Shown in pieces: positions 52,045 through 54,978 of a stretch of 54,978 nucleotides of DNA. Position numbers and translations under genes: made by a program. Source of the stretch: Clostridia bacterium. Its GTDB lineage: Bacteria; Bacillota; Clostridia; Christensenellales; Aristaeellaceae. Position 1 is the stretch's first letter. Every line of letters starts with the position of its first letter. The notes under the pieces are model-generated. The model had not been told where the DNA came from. It ran no database searches and worked only from the letters and a program-made list of their open reading frames with translations. The stretch spans positions 1-54,978 of the forward strand of contig JAGBDE010000006.1 in the NCBI GenBank assembly GCA_017937655.1, written 5' to 3'.

Positions 52045-52407
52045 ATGAAGAAGTGGTATGATGAAGAATATGAATTCCGTGTTGAAGTGACCGGATTTCT
52101 GCACGGAGATCACACGGAGAGATATTGCCGGAATGGCGAAGAGATCGGCGATTGCTATATTGGCACTTACGGCTGCCCTGTCAATCAGGATGGGTACGGA
52201 ATCTGCTCAAAAACAATGATGCTGCTCTATCCCTTGATGGAAGCCGTCAGAAGCAGAGGGGATCTTGAAAACCTCGGCGGTGATGGGAAATACTCCAAAA
52301 CGGTTGTATGCCCGGATGGATGTGTGATTTTCAAACTGACCGCAGCACCGCTGGGCAACGAAAATTTCCACAAAGGCCGGTTTTATGATTATCCGGATCA
52401 GACATAA
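52045..52407 (+). CDS. TIGR04076-like protein
   Basis: A 120-residue soluble protein with a central YGICSKTMMLLYPLMEAVRS and SKTVVCPDGCVIFKLTAAP, the pattern of the TIGR04076 family (unknown function, often near redox enzymes). Five Cys. ATG 52045 follows AGGGGGA. It is 24 bases after the GNAT stop, so it is probably co-transcribed and under the same attenuator. Confidence 0.75.
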   Translation: MKKWYDEEYEFRVEVTGFLHGDHTERYCRNGEEIGDCYIGTYGCPVNQDGYGICSKTMMLLYPLMEAVRSRGDLENLGGDGKYSKTVVCPDGCVIFKLTAAPLGNENFHKGRFYDYPDQT

Positions 52408-52423
52408 AGCCGTTAAGCTCGTC

Positions 52424-52516
52424 TTTTGGGTCGAAGTGATGGGAACCGCAACCTCCCTCGGCGTTCCGGCCTTACAGGCCACGGCTTCAAATCCTCGCCA
52501 CATTTCTGACCAAGAA
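52424..52516. repeat. tRNA-related partial sequences
   Basis: GGTCGAAGTG repeats the 3' end of the tRNA-Pro fragment lying 120 bases on. GCAACCTCCCTCGGCGTTCC (from 52448) also recurs at 51128 with one change. No complete tRNA fold is possible here. Confidence 0.45.
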
Positions 52517-52548
52517 AAAACCCTCCCACATGGGGAGGGCTTTTTCTT
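52511..52548 (-). terminator. tRNA-type terminator
   Basis: CCCTCCC (52521-52527) pairs with GGGAGGG (52533-52539), with A and T runs on both sides, next to the CCA end of the tRNA fragment. Confidence 0.85.
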
Positions 52549-52593
52549 GGTCGAAGTGGCGGGATTTGAACCCGCGGCCTTTTGGTCCCGAAC
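52548..52593 (-). pseudogene. tRNA-Pro 3' fragment (attachment-site remnant)
   Basis: Reading leftward: GTTCGGGACC, then CGCGGGTTCAAATCCCG (T arm) and CCACTTCGACCA, the 3' half of a tRNA with a CGG anticodon. The anticodon stem partner and everything 5' are missing. The cut falls at the anticodon stem, where tyrosine recombinases commonly integrate. Confidence 0.75.
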
Positions 52594-52692
52594 GCTGGAA
52601 TCAATCGCTCAAAAACATAGTATTTGTCCGGATTTCTGATGTGATTTGGTGGTGTATAGACCTTGAAAAAGGTGGTATCATGCCCATCTAAT

Positions 52693-52725
52693 TGTATTGC
52701 AATTCGCAATACATTCGCATATAAT
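52693..52725 (+). promoter_or_regulatory. Promoter/operator of toxin-antitoxin pair
   Basis: TGTATTGC (52693-52700) and GCAATACA (52706-52713) form a palindrome that covers the -35 TTGCAA (52697-52702); 17 bases on lies TATAAT (52720-52725). Typical of antitoxin autorepression. Confidence 0.8.
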
Positions 52726-52749
52726 AGAACCAAGAAAGGAGTGAACCCC

Positions 52750-53046
52750 ATGGCAAAGAGTTCCAATGTTATGGCTCGCGTCGAGCCGGAGATCAAGGAG
52801 CAGGCAGAAGGGATCCTGGCACAGCTTGGTCTGCCTGTATCCGTCGTGATCAATTCCCTTTACCGTCAGATCATCATGCGAAAGGGGCTGCCCTTTTCCA
52901 TGACTGTACCTGCGGGCATTCCCACCCGCGACACCATGAGCGATGTTGACTTCAATGCCATGATGAGCCGTGGTCTCACGCAGGCCAAGCAGGGAGAGTC
53001 TATCCCGTTGGAGGCTGCCATGGCGGATTTGCTTCGCGGAGAGTAA
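52750..53046 (+). CDS. RelB/DinJ-family antitoxin
   Basis: A 98-residue antitoxin. VMARVEPEIKEQAEGILAQL and GLPVSVVINSLYRQIIMRKG form the ribbon-helix-helix DNA-binding part, and the C-terminal half would wrap the toxin. ATG 52750 follows AAAGGAG. The toxin gene follows after two bases. It represses the pair at the palindrome upstream. Confidence 0.92.
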   Translation: MAKSSNVMARVEPEIKEQAEGILAQLGLPVSVVINSLYRQIIMRKGLPFSMTVPAGIPTRDTMSDVDFNAMMSRGLTQAKQGESIPLEAAMADLLRGE

Positions 53047-53048
53047 GC

Positions 53049-53375
53049 ATGGAGTACGAAGTTAGAGTCACTACACAGGCGCGGGAGCAGCTGCGGGAGA
53101 TCAGAGACTATATCGCCAATGAGCTGTTCGCGCCTGATGCCGCACAGAACACACTACGGCTGCTGGCTTCCGCAATGGCATCTCTCGCCCATATGCCCGG
53201 GCGCGTCCGTTTGGTAGAGGAAGAACCCTGGCATAGCGAAGGTGTACGGATGAAAGCCATTAAGAATTACCTGATGTACTTCTGGATCGATGAGGAGAAA
53301 AAGCTGGTGCAGGTCTTTGCGGTCATCTACGCCCGGAGAGATCAGGTCAGTGCGCTTAACAGTATGGAGATGTAA
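53049..53375 (+). CDS. RelE/ParE-family toxin
   Basis: A 108-residue toxin of the RelE/ParE fold: RVTTQAREQLREIRDYIANE at the start, VRMKAIKNYLMYFWIDEE and VQVFAVIYARRDQVSALNSM at the end. Whether it cuts mRNA (RelE) or poisons gyrase (ParE) is not decided by sequence. Directly linked to its antitoxin. Its place next to a tRNA att remnant fits an element-stabilising module. Confidence 0.9.
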   Translation: MEYEVRVTTQAREQLREIRDYIANELFAPDAAQNTLRLLASAMASLAHMPGRVRLVEEEPWHSEGVRMKAIKNYLMYFWIDEEKKLVQVFAVIYARRDQVSALNSMEM

Positions 53376-53378
53376 AGG

Positions 53379-53414
53379 AACCGCCTTGCCGGGCTTCGGC
53401 AAGGCGGTTTTTTG
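53379..53414 (+). terminator. Terminator of toxin-antitoxin operon
   Basis: AACCGCCTTGCC (53379-53390) pairs with GGCAAGGCGGTT (53398-53409), then TTTTG. Confidence 0.93.
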
Positions 53415-53854
53415 TTTCAGTATCAGCTGATATCGAAAAACAATACTGTCAAGTGGAGTTCTTTCGTTATTTCTTTCATTAATGATACTTTTCTTATGAT
53501 ATTTAGTGAAACAACGAAAGAAACATCAGAAATAACAAAAGAAAATTGAGAATAACGAAAGAGAAGTTAACAAAGCCTTATAGCAACACAAATACGCCAT
53601 GAAGAACAAAAGCAACTACTGGATGAGATGAGCAAATTAGGATTACATTTGATAGAGGGCATCTATATTCTTGTAACAATATTCTGAATTCGTTGATATG
53701 GCATATACCCCATGATATAATTCAATCGCATAGCACCGGTAAATAACTGTAATGTGAGGAAAAATTATGCGGAAAGTCTATAACGATATGAATGACTCGC
53801 ACCATTTGAACAAGCATTCTTTTTTATCGGAACTCTGACGTGAAAGGAAGTATC
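53415..53854. other. AT-rich intergenic region with repeated AACGAAAG units
   Basis: AACGAAAG-type units occur at about 53514, 53532 (AACAAAAG) and 53553, and inverted as CTTTCGTTATTTCTTTC near 53461-53477. A stop-free stretch encoding LLDEMSKLGLHLIEG (about 53615-53660) may be a decayed gene end. A promoter lies at 53693-53721. Confidence 0.5.
53693..53721 (+). promoter_or_regulatory. Promoter of PepSY-like gene
   Basis: TTGATA (53693-53698), 17 bases, TATAAT (53716-53721). Confidence 0.75.
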
Positions 53855-54562
53855 ATGATGAAACGGAATCTCCTTGTTTGCCTGATGATCACTATCGTAT
53901 GTTTTGCCTTTCCCGCCTTTGCTGATTCCTATCGTTTTCCCGTAGATCCGGCCCCGGTTTCGGAGGATGAACTGAACATGGAGGCGGCATTGACCCTTGC
54001 ACAGAATGAGATGATGCAGCGGGAGGAAATGCCGGAAATCCATTTAGAGAACTACAATATCAAAGCTAATTGTGTCTGGCTGGATAACGGTGAGAAGGCT
54101 TGGGTAGTTATGCTGGACGAGCTGGGTTATGGAACCGATGCGCTGGTAACCCTCTCTGCGGTTGGAGGTCATGTGATTCACTATCACGCCACCAACACCG
54201 AAATCACCATGTACCTCGTTGAGCAGTGGACAGCTGAGAAGGGAAAGATGAAGACATGGTCTGTAAAGGACACAGCTTTGTTCAACTGGCTGTTCGGAAA
54301 TGATGAGCAGTATGTTGTTCCTGATGAAAGCTACATCGCACAGGAAGATGCGGAGGAAATTGCAATGGCTGCGGTCAGTCAGCTGGTTGCTTCTCCCACT
54401 GCTTCCTCCACCTTTCTGTACATGACGTATCCCGACAAGCAATATGAATGTTATGTCTGGAGTGTAACGATCTGGGAAAACGGACAAGAGGTTTATCTGG
54501 TGCACGTCAACGCAGAGACCGGAGCAGTAGTCGAGACATATCAGCTGTACGGAAATGGTTGA
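53855..54562 (+). CDS. Secreted PepSY-like protein
   Basis: A 235-residue exported protein. Signal peptide MMKRNLLVCLMITIVC followed by FAFPAFA (cleavage near 23). Two PepSY-type units: one around LNMEAALTLAQNEMMQREEM with WVVMLDELGYGTDALVTLSA, the other around IAQEDAEEIAMAAVSQLV and YLVHVNAETGAVVETYQL. PepSY domains often inhibit or fold extracellular proteases. ATG 53855 follows AAAGGAAG; GTG 53840 is less likely. Start of a pair with the next gene. Confidence 0.75.
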   Translation: MMKRNLLVCLMITIVCFAFPAFADSYRFPVDPAPVSEDELNMEAALTLAQNEMMQREEMPEIHLENYNIKANCVWLDNGEKAWVVMLDELGYGTDALVTLSAVGGHVIHYHATNTEITMYLVEQWTAEKGKMKTWSVKDTALFNWLFGNDEQYVVPDESYIAQEDAEEIAMAAVSQLVASPTASSTFLYMTYPDKQYECYVWSVTIWENGQEVYLVHVNAETGAVVETYQLYGNG

Positions 54563-54610
54563 TTGGACAGGCCCATGTTACTGAAAGCGTTTTGATCAGG
54601 AGGGATTGTA

Positions 54611-54978
54611 ATGAAAAAAACCGCGATTGGTTTGTTGATCATTTCGATATGTCTGTGTATGCCATGGCTATCGATAGCCATGGCAGATGTTCAGTACACA
54701 GCCGAACCCTCTGCAACAGATCTATCAAAACAAGATGCAATTGACATAGCCAGAGATACACTCTGTGCAAGTTATGTAGATGTGCAACAAGAGATCGATC
54801 ATTCAACTGTGGAAGCTGAGTTCGGCAATTTCCTCGTTGACGAGGAAGAACTGGTTTGGCGTATCATTTTCACAAATCCGGCTGAATACTATGGAAGCTA
54901 TTGTGTTTTGATAACCGGTGGCGGCGAAGTGCGTATGCATGGTGCACCCGCCACAGCTCCTTACTACGCTGGAGAAGA
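54611..54978 (+). CDS. Secreted PepSY-like protein (3' end missing)
   Basis: The frame opens at ATG 54611 (CAGGAGGG upstream) and leaves the window. A signal peptide (KKTAIGLLIISICLCMPW then LSIAMA) precedes LSKQDAIDIARDTLCASYVD, which resembles the first PepSY helix of the preceding gene, and EELVWRIIFTNPAEYYGSYC. Probably a paralogue of the upstream gene and co-transcribed. Confidence 0.7.
   Translation, partial: MKKTAIGLLIISICLCMPWLSIAMADVQYTAEPSATDLSKQDAIDIARDTLCASYVDVQQEIDHSTVEAEFGNFLVDEEELVWRIIFTNPAEYYGSYCVLITGGGEVRMHGAPATAPYYAGE

Noticed and set aside
52447-52515. Plus-strand tRNA-like sequence ending in GACCA
   Set aside because: A TTCAAAT loop and GACCA end are visible, but the T stem and acceptor do not pair, so no functional tRNA is called.
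1-54978. CRISPR array, insertion sequence or complete prophage
   Set aside because: No regularly spaced repeats, transposase, integrase or phage structural genes were seen.

Overview
The window looks like chromosome of a spore-forming, GC-rich Clostridia-type Firmicute, probably an uncultivated gut lineage. The evidence is a spoIIGA-sigE pair behind Spo0A-type boxes, strong AGGAGG ribosome sites with frequent GTG/TTG starts, near-consensus sigma-A promoters (TTGACA-17-TATAAT type), PurR of the Bacillus type, a zinc-ribbon L28 and a collagen-like surface protein. No taxon can be named from the sequence alone.

Layout. 1-320: 5' part of a collagen-like (Gly-X-Y) protein running off the left edge. 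540-4164: three Gfo/Idh/MocA oxidoreductases, two in one operon and one divergent, probably for sugar or polyol catabolism. 4383-6659: HIT protein and two secreted proteins, one with an SH3b domain. 6769-14509: a five-gene Opp/Dpp-type ABC peptide importer plus a small membrane protein. Its permease OppC and binding protein OppA both carry large extra extracytoplasmic segments, and a UUCG hairpin separates oppA from oppB. 14764-20323: membrane proteins, an MFS exporter with a leader-peptide region, type I glutamine synthetase, an XRE regulator and a kinase-like phosphotransferase. 20385-22994: ferrous iron uptake (feoA, feoB, Cys-rich FeoB partner) with three TTAGT/ACTAA inverted repeats. 23004-25717: plsY, murA, DnaJ-TPR. 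25782-27733: an AT-rich insertion beside an epimerase gene whose 3' end is present twice. 27862-30641: spoIIGA, sigE, murG. 30684-33236: nucleoside phosphorylase, double-GNAT and APH(3')-like kinase operon. 33823-33906: tRNA-Leu(UAA). 34450-40739: mfd, pth, purR and deoD, with PurBox-like sites between the last two. 40888-48717: secreted glycosidase, trkA-trkH potassium uptake, AAA ATPase, diacylglycerol-kinase family, rpmB, amidohydrolase.

48903-54978 is an AT-richer accessory zone. It holds a secreted protein, a marR-flavin reductase pair, a GNAT acetyltransferase behind a transcription attenuator, a TIGR04076-like protein, a tRNA-Pro 3' fragment typical of an integration site, a RelB/RelE toxin-antitoxin pair and two PepSY-like secreted proteins, the last cut by the window end.

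Most of the window is ordinary housekeeping. The signals most worth a second look are the enlarged peptide transporter, the in-frame attenuator leader before the GNAT gene, the duplicated epimerase 3' end around an AT-rich gene, the iron-operator arrangement at feo, the spoIIG-like promoter and the tRNA-Pro remnant.
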